DNA of 64,000 nt from Verrucomicrobiales bacterium (GTDB lineage Bacteria; Verrucomicrobiota; Verrucomicrobiia; Limisphaerales; CANJXF01): the NCBI GenBank assembly GCA_947478865.1, contig CANJXF010000014.1, positions 1-64,000 on the forward strand. The letters are read 5' to 3'. The notes under the pieces are model-generated. The model was not told where the DNA came from. It ran no database searches and saw nothing but the letters and a program-made list of their open reading frames with translations. Below are positions 24,937 through 34,867 of this stretch, piece after piece; positions within the stretch are counted from its first letter, which is position 1, and each line of letters starts with the position of its first letter. The position numbers and the translations under genes are program-made.

Positions 24937-27900
24937 TCATCCCGCAGCTCGAATGCGGGCCAGAGTCTCGTCCAGGCGCTTTGCGGAAACGGGTTGAGCG
25001 GTTCCCAGTTCCTGTGCGAAGACCGAGACTTTGAACTCCTCGATCATCCAGCGAAATTCTTCCATCGCTTGACGGGCTTCGCTGGAATGGGGCGGCGCGG
25101 TTTGCAGTTGCTTCCACGCCATCTGATACGGTGCTGTCTGGCGAACGCGTTCCTGATCTTTCAATGGATTTAACCCGGCCCGCTCGATTCGCATCATCAG
25201 CGCCTTGAGGTAACGCGGGAGATGCGGCAGGCGGTCGAACGGAATCTGTTCGAGAAAGCGAGGGGGCAGCAACCCGGCGAGTTCAGCCGCGAGGGGATGG
25301 CCGCCCGTCGGCCCGGGAGGTGTTCCGAGCTGGCTAAGTTGATTAAGGGTCGTGGCGCGCTGAGAGGCCGCGGGAAGCGCCGGACCGAGACGCTGCTGCA
25401 CTTGCTGGCGAAGCTGGAGAATGAGCCCAACGCGATCGAGGAAGGGCGGCACCAGCCCGGGCAAGCGGCTGCGGGCAATCTCGACGGCGTATTGGAATTG
25501 GGCCTCGCTCAACGAGGGCAGGGGATCGGCGGGCAGGAGGTGGCGCTTGAGATTTTCGAGGGCGCTCTCGCGGAGGGCGTCGAGATCTCCCAGCGGGGCA
25601 TGGAGTGATTCAAAACGGCTCAAGGCGCGCAGATCTTTTTCCATCCACGCCAGTTCCTTCTCGATGGCGATTTCCACGAGCCGTTGCACGCCATGGATGC
25701 TGGCGCTGCGCGCGGCGTTCTGGACGCGGAAGAGGCGGACGTTCACATTGCCCTCCTCCAGGTGGAGGCCGGGCCATCCGTAGAGCGGCAACCCCGGGCC
25801 TTCGCTTATGGTGACACGTTCAGGGAGATCGCCGCAGGTCCAGCCGCGCAGGCCAAAGCGTTCCCACTGTTTGGTGGCGCGTTGCCAGGCGGCAGGCTCC
25901 TTCGCGGGCTCGGGCTTCACCTGCTCAAGACCCTTGCGGAGGTGTTCGAGGTCGCGACCGCTACCGAGTATCTTGTGATCGTGGCTAATGATCTCGATGC
26001 GCGGACGCAGATGGGCGGGGATGGCATCGGCAGGCCAGGAGGACGCAGGCACGGGAACGCCGTAACGTTGGTGCAGAAAACGTCCAAGGTCGGCGAGGAA
26101 TGAATTTCCGCCGGGGTTAAAGTCCCGCACGATCTCCGCCACCTTCGGCGGAAACGGCATCAGGTCGCGCCGAATGGATTTCGGCAGCGCGCGCAGCAGC
26201 GTGCTGATCTTTTCCTCGCGCAAGCCGGGCACGGCCCATTCGAGCACCGACGCAGACGCGCTGTTCGCGATGCTGAATGGGAGTTGAATCGTGACTCCAT
26301 CGTGCTCTTCACCGGGCGCATAGGCGTAGGCCAACGCTACGGGATGGCCCGCGACCGGCAGCGCGTCCGGGAACGCCGCGGCGTCGTAATTCGAAACGGG
26401 CCCGCCCGCGAGATCGGCCTCGTGAATGCAGAGGAAATTTGGATCGGCCTGTTCGCCGAGCAAACGATTCAACTCATGCGTGGAGGAAACGTTCTCGATG
26501 TGCTTGGAATAAAAGTCGAACAACGCTTGATCCAAATCGGCGAGGTCATAACGACGGACGCGCGTCTGCCAATTCTCGATCTTCTCGCGCACGGCGCGGT
26601 TGTGCGTGAGGAAACGATACCGCTCATTCGCCGCGCGTGACGTGGGTGGAGTAAGTTCCGCTTCGTCGTCTTCAACGCCCGCGGTCAGCGATGACACGCG
26701 CGATCCGCGCGGAACGATTTTCGGCATGAGATTGTCCTCCACCAACGCAGAGCGAATGAAGATTTCGGTGGCATCCTTCGCATTGATGTTGCCGTAGGCG
26801 ACCTTGCGCCGCTGCACTTCCAACCCGTGTAACGTGATGACTTCTTCAACGAGCACGCGACCGGCGCTGGCGCTCCAGTGCGGAGTCTGATGCGTGACTT
26901 TGCAGCAGTGCGGCGCGAGTTGGAAGATCCACTGCGGATCAATCCCCGCGAGCGTGCGGGCGAAGAGCTGCGACGTCTCCACGATTTCACCGGCGACAAT
27001 CCATTGCGGCTGATTCGAGCGCGGCTTGGGGGCCGACGGTGCGGGCTTGGGCGCGTGTTTTTTCAGCGGTTCGCCGCGTTCGAAGAGAGCCGATCCGGGA
27101 AAGACATTGAGGAGCCGATTGCCAGCAGCCTTGTAGCTGTTGCGATCCTCGCGCCGGCCGACGTGGCCCGTCAACCCGGCGAGGATCGAGCGATGAATGG
27201 CGTCGTAGTCGGCGTCGCGTTCGTTGAGCTTGATCGTGCCGAGATTGTCGAGCGCGTCGTGCAGTTGGGTGTAGAGATCCTGCCACTCGCGCATCCGCAG
27301 ATAGGAAAGGAAGTGTTGTCGGCAGAACTTCCGACGCGCGTTCTGGGTGCGGAGCTTGTCCCATTGATCGTGGACGGCGTTCCAAATGTTGAGCAGCGCG
27401 AGGAAGTCGGACTTCGGGTCGTTGAACTTTTTGTGCGCGGCCGCCGCGGCGTCTTTCTGATCGAGCGGGCGCTCACGCGGATCCTGAATGCTCAAGCCGG
27501 CGGCGATAATGAGCAATTCGCGCGTGGCGTGCTCGTGCTGCGATTGCAGGAGCATGCGCCCAATTGTCGGGTCGATGGGCAATCGCGCGAGATCACGACC
27601 GAGCGGGGTGAGCTCGCGCTTGTCGTCGAGCGCGCCGAGTTCCTGCAGCAATGCGAAGCCGTGCGAGATCGATGCCGGCGCGGGTGGTTGGACGAAAGGA
27701 AATGTTTCAATGTCGCCGAGGCCGAACGCCTTCATGCGCAGGATGACTTCGGCGAGATTGGCCCGCTGGATTTCCGGTTGAGTGAACGGTGGACGCTCGT
27801 TGAAATCCTCCTCGGAGTAGAGCCGAATGCAGACGCCCGCTTCGACGCGGCCGGCGCGGCCCTTGCGCTGATTCGCACTGCTCTGAGAAACGGCCTCCAC

Positions 27901-29067
27901 CGGAAGTCGTCGCGTGCGGGTGCGCGGATTGTATCGGCTGATGCGGGCGAGTCCGGCGTCGATCACGTAACGAATGCCGGGAATGGTCAGCGAGGTTTCG
28001 GCGATGTTCGTGGCGATGACGATTTTTCGGCGAGGAGATTTCGAGAAGACGCGTTGTTGATCGCCCGAGCTTAAGCGGCCGAAGAGCGGAATGACTTCCG
28101 CTTCGCCGGAGAAGCGGCCTTCGAGTTGATCGCTCGTCTCGCGGATGTCGCGTTCGCCCGGCATGAAGATGAGCAGGTCGCCAAAGGTCGTTTCGTAAAG
28201 GATGCGCTCGGCGGCTTGCACTGCGGCATCGACGAAGCTGATGTCGCCGCGCTCTTCCGAGTCAGCGTCGAGCGGTTGGTAAACCACCTCGACGGGATAG
28301 AGGCGACCGGAGACCTCGATGATTGGCGCATTGTCGAAGTGCCGCGAGAACGCCTGTGTGTCGATGGTGGCGGACGTCACGATCAGCTTGAGATCCTGAC
28401 GGCGCACGAGCAGGCCCTTCAAGTAGCCGAGGAGGAAATCAATGTTGAGCGAACGTTCGTGCGCCTCGTCGAGGATGATCGCGCTGTAATCGGCAAGGGT
28501 CGGATCGCCCTGCGTTTCCGCGAGGAGAATGCCGTCCGTCATCAACTTGATGTAGGTGTGCGCGCCGGACCGATCGTCGAAACGAATCTTGCAACCGACC
28601 TCGCGTCCCCACGGAACGTTTAGCTCCTCGGCGATGCGTTGAGAGATGGAAAGCGCGGCGACGCGTCGCGGCTGCGTGCAACCAATCATCGCGCCGATGC
28701 CGAGTCCGGCCTCGAGGCACATCTTGGGAATCTGCGTGGTCTTGCCCGAGCCGGTTTCACCCGCAATGACGACCACCTGGTTATTGCGAATCGCAGCGAC
28801 GATCTCGTCCTTGCGCGCCGTAATCGGAAGGTCGGGCGGATACGTGACTCGCGGAACATTGATGCGTCGCGCCTCACGTAGGGCAATGGACGCGCGCACT
28901 TCCTCGAGGATTCTTTGGAGCAACACGTCGTGCTTGTCGGGATGATGACGATCGCGCAAAAGCCGAACGAGCCGCGAGCCCAGCCGCACCCAATCGTGCA
29001 GGAGGCATTGCGGCAGGAGCGCCTTCAATTGTTCAATTCGTTCATCAGCCATACTAAAGCTTGCCAT
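24937..29067 (-). CDS. hrpA: ATP-dependent RNA helicase HrpA (DEAH box)
   Basis: The 1376-residue protein is the full length expected for HrpA. Walker A GETGSGKTT (103-111) and DEAH (200-203) are clear, followed by SAT in VTSATI, TNIAETSLTIPGI and QRKGRAGRVEAGVC. The helicase-associated and OB-fold domains come next, then the long DUF3418 C-terminal domain found in HrpA. It unwinds RNA 3' to 5' and rescues stalled ribosomes in E. coli. Start could be the first ATG or the sixth codon (MADERIEQL). The ZIP transporter gene lies 18 bases upstream on the same strand. Confidence 0.95.
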   Translation of the reverse strand: MASFSMADERIEQLKALLPQCLLHDWVRLGSRLVRLLRDRHHPDKHDVLLQRILEEVRASIALREARRINVPRVTYPPDLPITARKDEIVAAIRNNQVVVIAGETGSGKTTQIPKMCLEAGLGIGAMIGCTQPRRVAALSISQRIAEELNVPWGREVGCKIRFDDRSGAHTYIKLMTDGILLAETQGDPTLADYSAIILDEAHERSLNIDFLLGYLKGLLVRRQDLKLIVTSATIDTQAFSRHFDNAPIIEVSGRLYPVEVVYQPLDADSEERGDISFVDAAVQAAERILYETTFGDLLIFMPGERDIRETSDQLEGRFSGEAEVIPLFGRLSSGDQQRVFSKSPRRKIVIATNIAETSLTIPGIRYVIDAGLARISRYNPRTRTRRLPVEAVSQSSANQRKGRAGRVEAGVCIRLYSEEDFNERPPFTQPEIQRANLAEVILRMKAFGLGDIETFPFVQPPAPASISHGFALLQELGALDDKRELTPLGRDLARLPIDPTIGRMLLQSQHEHATRELLIIAAGLSIQDPRERPLDQKDAAAAAHKKFNDPKSDFLALLNIWNAVHDQWDKLRTQNARRKFCRQHFLSYLRMREWQDLYTQLHDALDNLGTIKLNERDADYDAIHRSILAGLTGHVGRREDRNSYKAAGNRLLNVFPGSALFERGEPLKKHAPKPAPSAPKPRSNQPQWIVAGEIVETSQLFARTLAGIDPQWIFQLAPHCCKVTHQTPHWSASAGRVLVEEVITLHGLEVQRRKVAYGNINAKDATEIFIRSALVEDNLMPKIVPRGSRVSSLTAGVEDDEAELTPPTSRAANERYRFLTHNRAVREKIENWQTRVRRYDLADLDQALFDFYSKHIENVSSTHELNRLLGEQADPNFLCIHEADLAGGPVSNYDAAAFPDALPVAGHPVALAYAYAPGEEHDGVTIQLPFSIANSASASVLEWAVPGLREEKISTLLRALPKSIRRDLMPFPPKVAEIVRDFNPGGNSFLADLGRFLHQRYGVPVPASSWPADAIPAHLRPRIEIISHDHKILGSGRDLEHLRKGLEQVKPEPAKEPAAWQRATKQWERFGLRGWTCGDLPERVTISEGPGLPLYGWPGLHLEEGNVNVRLFRVQNAARSASIHGVQRLVEIAIEKELAWMEKDLRALSRFESLHAPLGDLDALRESALENLKRHLLPADPLPSLSEAQFQYAVEIARSRLPGLVPPFLDRVGLILQLRQQVQQRLGPALPAASQRATTLNQLSQLGTPPGPTGGHPLAAELAGLLPPRFLEQIPFDRLPHLPRYLKALMMRIERAGLNPLKDQERVRQTAPYQMAWKQLQTAPPHSSEARQAMEEFRWMIEEFKVSVFAQELGTAQPVSAKRLDETLARIRAAG

Positions 29068-29085
29068 TGTAGACGGAGAAAATGC

Positions 29086-29898
29086 TCAGCGAAAGGCGAG
29101 ATCCAGAATCATCATCACAACGAAACCCATCAGGGCAGCCATCGTGGCCAAATCGTGATTGGGGTTGCGATGCGATTGTGGAATCAGCTCTTCAACCACG
29201 ACGAAGACCATCGCGCCGGCCGCAAAGCTCATCGCGTAGGGTAAGATCGGACGGGCAACCATGACGAGGGCGGCACCAAGCATCGCGGCCACTGGTTCGA
29301 CCAGCGCGGACGCCTGACCGTAGCTAAAGCTCTTCCATCTTGATGCGCCTTCCCGCCGCAAGGGCAGCGAGACGGCCAGTCCCTCCGGAAAATTCTGCAG
29401 GCCGATGCCCACGGTGAGAGCGATCGCGGCCGACAAGCTGGCCGCAGGAAAATTCTGCGCCGCCGAACCAAAGGCCACGCCCACGGCCAAACCTTCCGGG
29501 ATGTTGTGCAGCGTGATGGCGAGGATGAGGAGAAAGTTTCGTTCCCAGGCTGTCTTGATTCCCTCCGCTTCCTCCACCGGCAGGCCTCGATGCAGGTGAG
29601 GCAGAAGCTTATCCAACGACCAGAGAAACAATCCACCTGCCATGAAGCCCAGCGCCGGCGGCATCCATACCGGCAATGGCCCGCCTGCTGACAATTCGAT
29701 TGCCGGAGCCAGCAGCGACCAATAGCTGGCGGCAATCATCACTCCGGCCGTGAAGCCTTCCATCGCATCCAGCGACCTTTGCTTCACCTTCGTGGTGAAC
29801 AAAACCAGCGCCGCTCCCAGCGCGGTCACCGCCCAGGTGAACCCGCCAGCCAGCAAGGCCTGCGCCGCCGGATGCAGTGTGCGGAACCAATCGTTCAT
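29086..29898 (-). CDS. ZIP-family divalent metal transporter
   Basis: The 270-residue membrane protein of about eight helices has the ZIP metal-site motifs LHNIPEGLAVGVAFG in helix IV and QNFPEGLAVSLPL in helix V, as in GufA/ZupT-like proteins. A histidine in the III-IV loop (LLPHLHRGLP) fits the variable metal-binding loop. It probably imports zinc or other divalent cations. Close spacing to hrpA suggests a shared transcript without a clear functional link. Confidence 0.9.
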   Translation of the reverse strand: MNDWFRTLHPAAQALLAGGFTWAVTALGAALVLFTTKVKQRSLDAMEGFTAGVMIAASYWSLLAPAIELSAGGPLPVWMPPALGFMAGGLFLWSLDKLLPHLHRGLPVEEAEGIKTAWERNFLLILAITLHNIPEGLAVGVAFGSAAQNFPAASLSAAIALTVGIGLQNFPEGLAVSLPLRREGASRWKSFSYGQASALVEPVAAMLGAALVMVARPILPYAMSFAAGAMVFVVVEELIPQSHRNPNHDLATMAALMGFVVMMILDLAFR

Positions 29899-30212
29899 AT
29901 CTCAGCCGGCGCCGTGCGCTGGCGGGCGCTTTGTTTGGGATTCAGATTAGGCATCGTCGTCTTTTTCGCCGGCGCCAAAGGCAATGCTCCCGATTCTCTC
30001 ATCAACCAAAGGAAACCTGACCGACCGGGTTGGGCAATAGAAATAGATTCACGGCCAAAGAGATTTTCTAATGCGAGAATGCCGACGCGGCGGCCAGGGG
30101 CCGGCGCACAACGCAGTTCTTCGACATCCTGGCCAGCCGCGGAATTTCCTGGCGCGGTTTTGGGGCAAGTTGATTCGGTAAAATCTAGTTAATATGGGAG
30201 CAGATTTTAGCG
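29899..30212. other. intergenic stretch upstream of the amidohydrolase remnant, no gene seen
   Basis: Several short frames are open here, but none has a recognisable product or good start signal. Confidence 0.4.
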
Positions 30213-30423
30213 ATGCTGGCGCCCGCCGGAGTTGCTGACACTATCTATACCGGCGGCGACATCATCACCATCAATGATGCCATGCCTTCGGCCGAGGCGC
30301 GGGCGGTGAAGGGATGGCAAGATCATAGCGGTTGGCGCCAAGGCTGACGTGAGACGGTCAAGGGCAACGCGACGAAGCTGGGGGATCTCGGCGGGAAGAC
30401 GATGTTGCCGCATTGCAGGTGGC
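30213..30423 (+). pseudogene. amidohydrolase (YtcJ-like) N-terminal remnant
   Basis: From ATG 30213 the frame reads ADTIYTGGDIITINDAMPSA, the classic N-terminus of exported or cytoplasmic YtcJ-like amidohydrolases. After about 45 codons a one-base insertion breaks the frame; the next frame gives DGKIIAVGAKADV and a third gives KLGDLGGKTMLPH, both standard continuations of the family. After position 30423 no further homologous sequence is recognisable. At least two frameshifts plus loss of the remaining ~500 codons show a dead fragment. Confidence 0.8.
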
Positions 30424-30693
30424 CTATCTGGTTTGGTCTCGATTGCGGACCGTGCTTCAGTTGACTATGACAGGGATGAACTGGTGATGTGAGCTGGCTC
30501 AACCCATCATGCCTCGAAAGGAAATAGTTATCAAAATGAGAGGGAGAAAAACAACTTTTCTACTTTCAATTGACTCAGGCCACCGGCCGACAATCTCCGA
30601 GCAAAATAAGCCTGCCATTTTGCAATGGGCGGTGAGCTTTCGGGGAAGCGACGGCTCATAAAAGCTCCGCAGCCAATCAACCAAAGAAAAAAT

Positions 30694-31521
30694 ATGGGAA
30701 AGAAATCAAACGGGAGAAGAATGATCTTTGCCGCCATGTCTGCTAGCCTTGCCGCCACCTCGCTGTTCGCACAAGAACCGGCCACGGATGAAAGAGACGC
30801 CGCCGAGCTGGCCAAGAAACTGGCAAACCCGGTGGCTGCCCTGATCAGCGTCCCGATTCAGAATAATTTCGATTGGGGCGCAGGTCCCAGCGGCGATGGC
30901 TTCCAATACAAGCTGACCGTGCAACCGGTGATTCCCTTTTCGCTCAACGAAAACTGGAACGTCATCTCCCGGACGATTTTGCCGTACGTCTATCAGGAAG
31001 ACGTCTTCGGCACTTCCAGCCAGTCGGGCCTCGCGGATACCGTGCAGAGTTTTTTCTTTTCCCCCGTGAAACCGGCGAAGGGTGGTTGGATCTGGGGCGC
31101 CGGTCCCTTGCTGCAAATTCCGACCGCCACGGACGATTTGCTCGGTGAAGAAAAGTGGGGTGCCGGTCCGACTGCGGTGGTGTTGAAGCAGCAAGGGCAG
31201 TGGACCTATGGCGCTCTATTCAATCACGTCTGGTCCTTTGCGGGAGAGTCTGGCCGGTCGGAAGTCAACCGGACCTTCCTCCAACCATTCGTATCCTACA
31301 CGACCAAGACCTTCACCACGTTCGGCCTGAACACGGAGTCCACGTATGACTGGAAAAACTCCCAGTGGACCGTGCCGCTCAACGCGTTTGTGCAGCAGTT
31401 GTTGAAGGTGGGCAAACAGCCCATCGCCCTGCAACTGGGCTATCGCTACTACGCCGAAGGCCCGAGCGGAGCGCCAGAGTGGGGCCTGCGTTTCCAAATC
31501 TCCTTCCTGTTCCCGAAATAG
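30694..31521 (+). CDS. outer-membrane beta-barrel protein (MetA/transporter-like)
   Basis: From the ATG at 30694 the product has 275 residues with a signal peptide ending near LFAQEPA. The rest alternates in beta-strand fashion with aromatic girdles (WNVISRTILPYVYQ, GGWIWGAGPLLQIPTA, WGLRFQISFLFPK) and ends in an aromatic-rich strand, as in outer-membrane barrels. Repeated NFDWGAGPSGDGFQYKLTVQPVIPF-like text is shared by proteins annotated 'transporter' or MetA-like phenol-degradation channel. Transport role is inferred. The start is preceded by the same A-rich leader (AAAGAAAAAAT) as the next gene. Confidence 0.72.
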   Translation: MGKKSNGRRMIFAAMSASLAATSLFAQEPATDERDAAELAKKLANPVAALISVPIQNNFDWGAGPSGDGFQYKLTVQPVIPFSLNENWNVISRTILPYVYQEDVFGTSSQSGLADTVQSFFFSPVKPAKGGWIWGAGPLLQIPTATDDLLGEEKWGAGPTAVVLKQQGQWTYGALFNHVWSFAGESGRSEVNRTFLQPFVSYTTKTFTTFGLNTESTYDWKNSQWTVPLNAFVQQLLKVGKQPIALQLGYRYYAEGPSGAPEWGLRFQISFLFPK

Positions 31522-31560
31522 TTCCACGCATTCCAGGTCGCTGACCCCTAAACAAAAAAT

Positions 31561-32598
31561 ATGAAAACCAAAATCATACTTACCGCTGCGGTGGTGGGCG
31601 GGCTGGCGTTTGCCGCCACCGTCGCGCCGGCGGCCAGCCCCTCCGCCGCCGCCACTGGCAAGCGGCCAAACATCGTGATCATCCTCGGCGATGATCTGGG
31701 TTTTTCGGACCTGGGCTGCTTCGGCGGCGAGATCAAGACCCCTCGCTTGGATTCACTCGCCAAAGCCGGCGTGCGCTGCACCCAGTTCTACACCCACGCC
31801 AGTTGTTCGCCCACGCGCTCCATGCTGCTCAGCGGCACGGACACGCATCGCAACGGCCTCGGCAACATGGACGAGTGGACCGCCCCGAACCAGATGGGCA
31901 AGCCCGGCTACGAAGGCTATCTCCACACCCGCGTCGCCACCCTGCCGCAACTCCTCAAGGACAGCGGTTACCACACCTACATGGTCGGCAAATGGCACAT
32001 GGGTAAGAAGCCCGACCTGATCCCCGTCGCACGCGGGTTCGAGCGTGACTTCGCGCTGCTCGACGGCGCGGGCAGCTACTGGGACATGCTGAATTTCACC
32101 GCCTCGAACCCGAAATCCACTTACACCGAGGATGGCCGGTACCTGAAAAAGTTGCCGAAGGATTACTACGCCACGAAGACCTACACCGACAAAATGATCG
32201 GTTACATCGAGGCGAACCGCCGCGACGGCAAACCGTTCTTCGCCTACGTTTCGCATCAGGCGCCGCATGACCCGTATCATCTGCCGCGCGACTGGCGCAA
32301 CCGGCATGTCGGGGAATACGACAAGGGCTGGGACGCGGTGCGTCGGGAGCGGCTCAAACGCCAGGTCGAACTCGGCGTCACCCCGGCGGGAACGGAATTG
32401 GCCGAACGCATGTGGTTCGTGCCCGATCCCATCGTGCTGGCCCCCGCGCCGCGCGCGGTCCTGGGCAAAAAGATGGAGCTTTACGCCGGCATGGTGGAGA
32501 ACATGGACTTCCACATCGGGCGGCTGATTGATTATTTGAAGAAGATCGGCGAGTACGACAACACGATCTTCATCGTATTCGGGGACAACGGCGCGGAA
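31561..32598 (+). pseudogene. arylsulfatase, N-terminal two-thirds, fused out of frame to another gene's tail
   Basis: A signal peptide is followed by a sulfatase domain: NIVIILGDDLGFSD (metal Asp pair, D44-D45), CSPTR (C82, the formylglycine cysteine), MVGKWHMGK, SHQAPHDPYH and FIVFGDNGAE (D342, N343). All motifs up to residue 346 are normal. After GDNGAE the frame continues with unrelated Arg/Gly-rich text to a stop at 32892, and the usual last ~180 residues are missing. At about 32599 the sequence switches to the tail of a different gene in another frame. The metal and FGly sites remain, but the fold is probably incomplete. If translated, the product would run to 32892 (443 residues). Confidence 0.85.
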
Positions 32599-32599
32599 G

Positions 32600-33265
32600 T
32601 CCGGCTACGGGGCCGACTTCATTCTGGGCCTCACCGTCGAAGGGTTGAACGGGGTGCGCAATCGCTCCGCGACTGGCGGCGCGATGCGGGAGGCGGACCC
32701 GGAGTTTGTGCGCGCGCTGGAGCTCATGCGCGATGTGCAGGCCGCCGGCGCGTTTGGCATGCGCGTGGAGGACGACAAGGTCAAGGGCTCGACCGGCGTG
32801 GTCTTCTTCCGGCGCGACGACGTGGCCCGGGAGATCCAGGAGAAGGGGGTGGAAATCCGGCGGCTGCTCAAGTTGTCTGCGACGGGGGATAAGTTTACGC
32901 TCAGCTATTCGCCGGTGCGCGGGGCGGAAACGGAGCTGGCCGTGAACAGCCGTTCCATGCTCCAGATCATGGCGGCGTTCTCGAGCTACCTGGACGTGCC
33001 CGAGGAACACTTGAAAGACCACCGCGCCATGCCGGCCTTCGAACACGTCTCTGCCGACAAGCGCGCGGACCTCGTGCGCATTTGCAGCGGCAAGGCTAAG
33101 CCAGCCTCCGCCTTTGCATCGGTTTACTATCGCGACCACTGGTTCTGGATCAACGATGACGACTGGCGGACCAAGCGCGCCATGACGGCCATCATATTTT
33201 TCTTCACGCTCGCGGAAAGTGGCGACACCGGAAAGCTGCCGTTGATCACCATCCCGGCCCAGTAA
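32600..33265 (+). pseudogene. C-terminal part of a conserved hypothetical protein, start lost at the sulfatase junction
   Basis: An open frame beginning SGYGADFILGLTVEGLNGVR runs 221 codons without a start of its own before the first in-frame ATG at 32645. The text is globular (FEHVSADKRADLVRICSG, FASVYYRDHWFWINDDDW) and resembles the C-terminus of a protein family found in several phyla but not assigned a function. It begins exactly where sulfatase homology ends. A short product from internal ATG codons is possible but would lack the N-terminal part. Confidence 0.7.
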
Positions 33266-33290
33266 GTCCGCCGGCCAGTCATCCAAACCC

Positions 33291-34532
33291 ATGAATGTAA
33301 ATCGAACCAGCGGGTCCGAAGCAATCATCAGCCTGGCGTTTGCCTTGATCGCCTCTGCCACTGCCGCCCAAAGCTTCGGCGCTGAACCCGCCCGAGTCCT
33401 CAAGCCCGTCGTCACCACCAACTACGTCGTGGTTACCAACATCGTTCTGGTGACCAACTATATCAGCGTCCCGGGCCCGGCTTCCGGCCTGGGCAGCCTG
33501 GCCGCTGCTCGGACCAACAAGGCCTTGCCCGACTTGAACTGGGTGCCGCCTGCGGACAGCTACGACTGGGTTCAGCTGAAGTCCGGCGAATGGCTGAAAG
33601 GCTCCATCAAAGCCATGCAGAAACGGACGCTTGAATTTTACAGCGACGAGTTGAACGACCTGTCCTTCGATTGGAAGGACATTCGCCAGCTCCGCTCCGC
33701 CCGCACTCTGGACGTGTTGTTCGGTGATGGCCAAAAGGTGTCCGGCCCCGTTGCGATCACCCCGGATCAGGTCTCGGTGGGGGGCGCTGAGCCGCGCGTT
33801 CTTCCCCGTGAGCAGATGCAAAGCCTCACCCCGGGTGGGTCCAAGGAGCGGAATTACTGGTCCGGCAGCGGGTCGTTCGGCTTGACCCTCCGCGCTGGCA
33901 ATACCGAGCAGGTTGAGTACAGTGCCCAGGGCAGCTTGCAGCGCCGCACCCCGGCCACCCGGCTCAGTCTGGATTACATTGGCAACGTCAGCAGCATCGA
34001 CAGTGTCGAGAGTGCCAACAACCACCGCGTCAACTCCGAATTTGATTATTGGCTCTCGCGCCGGTTCTATCTGGTCCTGCCCAGCGTGGAATATTACCGA
34101 GACCCTTTTCAGAATCTGGAGCATCGTGTGACTGGCGGCGTGGGCGTCGGCTACGACATCATTGACCGGCCAAACCTGGCATGGAATGTCACCACCGGCC
34201 CGGCCTACCAGAAGGCCTGGTTTGTCTCCAGCCAGCCCGGCGAGCCAACCGAGAGAGGCGCCGCCGCGCTCACCTTTGGCAGCCGTTTTAAATGGGACAT
34301 CACCCATCGCATTAAATGGCTTCTGGAATATCGCGGCCAATACACCAGCCGCGAGATCGGCGACACCACTCACCACGGTCTCAGCACGCTGTCCCTCGAA
34401 TTGACCAAGCGCTTTGATCTGGATGTCTCGTTAATCTGGGACCGCATCTCCAATCCCAAGATCGGGTCCGACGGCGTTCAACCCAAGCCGGACGACTTCC
34501 GCCTCGTCGTCGGGTTGGGTGTGGATTTCTGA
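33291..34532 (+). CDS. DUF481 outer-membrane protein
   Basis: The 413-residue protein has an N-terminal signal peptide, then an odd Val/Thr/Asn repeat (VVTTNYVVVTNIVLVTNYIS), a small SH3-like domain (WVQLKSGEWLKGSIKAM) and a DUF481 beta-barrel of about 230 residues from WSGSGSFGLTLRAGNTEQ onward. This domain order is the YdiY-like one: salt-induced outer-membrane proteins of unknown role. It starts 25 bases after the tail of the previous fragment. Together with the barrel gene at 30694 it forms a small envelope-protein block around the broken sulfatase. Confidence 0.82.
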   Translation: MNVNRTSGSEAIISLAFALIASATAAQSFGAEPARVLKPVVTTNYVVVTNIVLVTNYISVPGPASGLGSLAAARTNKALPDLNWVPPADSYDWVQLKSGEWLKGSIKAMQKRTLEFYSDELNDLSFDWKDIRQLRSARTLDVLFGDGQKVSGPVAITPDQVSVGGAEPRVLPREQMQSLTPGGSKERNYWSGSGSFGLTLRAGNTEQVEYSAQGSLQRRTPATRLSLDYIGNVSSIDSVESANNHRVNSEFDYWLSRRFYLVLPSVEYYRDPFQNLEHRVTGGVGVGYDIIDRPNLAWNVTTGPAYQKAWFVSSQPGEPTERGAAALTFGSRFKWDITHRIKWLLEYRGQYTSREIGDTTHHGLSTLSLELTKRFDLDVSLIWDRISNPKIGSDGVQPKPDDFRLVVGLGVDF

Positions 34533-34582
34533 CCAGAACCGATCCCATAAACCGGAATCAAAGCGCTTGTATCCAAAGGATC

Positions 34583-34653
34583 AGCCGCAGCAAGGATACG
34601 CCCTTGAAATAGATCACTGCTGCGGGTCGGGACGACACCGCGCTCCGGGATTT
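34583..34653. repeat. direct repeat, left copy
   Basis: The segment (AGCCGCAG ... TTGAAATAGATCAC ... TGCTGCGGGTCGGG ... GACGACACCGCG) recurs almost unchanged at 34878-34951, which lies inside the 3' end of the truncated gene there. The two copies are in the same orientation about 295 bases apart. Confidence 0.75.
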
Positions 34654-34675
34654 AGGTAACTAAGCCTGGAAAGGT

Positions 34676-34842
34676 GTAGCGGCAGGCGTCCTCGCCTGCC
34701 GTAGAGCCGAGGCGTCCCGCCCGGCGGATCCACACGAACAATCCCGCCGCTGGAACATTTCAAGACCGCTCAAATTTTCCATCCTCTTTTCCGGGCGGCG
34801 AGACGCGCGCCCTATACGGCAGGCGCGGACGCCTGCCGCTAC
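34676..34842. repeat. palindromic repeat element (BIME/MITE-like)
   Basis: The arms at 34676-34701 (GTAGCGGCAGGCGTCCTCGC...) and 34817-34842 (...GCGGACGCCTGCCGCTAC) are 26 bp inverted repeats differing at one base. Each arm is itself a hairpin (CGGCAGGCG / CGCCTGCCG). Further imperfect complementarity lies inside. It looks like a non-autonomous mobile or REP-type element. Confidence 0.75.
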
Positions 34843-34867
34843 TTTGGAAAACGGAGCGCGGCTGTGT

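Noticed and set aside
26878-28074. 398-residue plus-strand frame inside hrpA
   Set aside because: Antisense to hrpA and rich in Arg; no start signals or domain.
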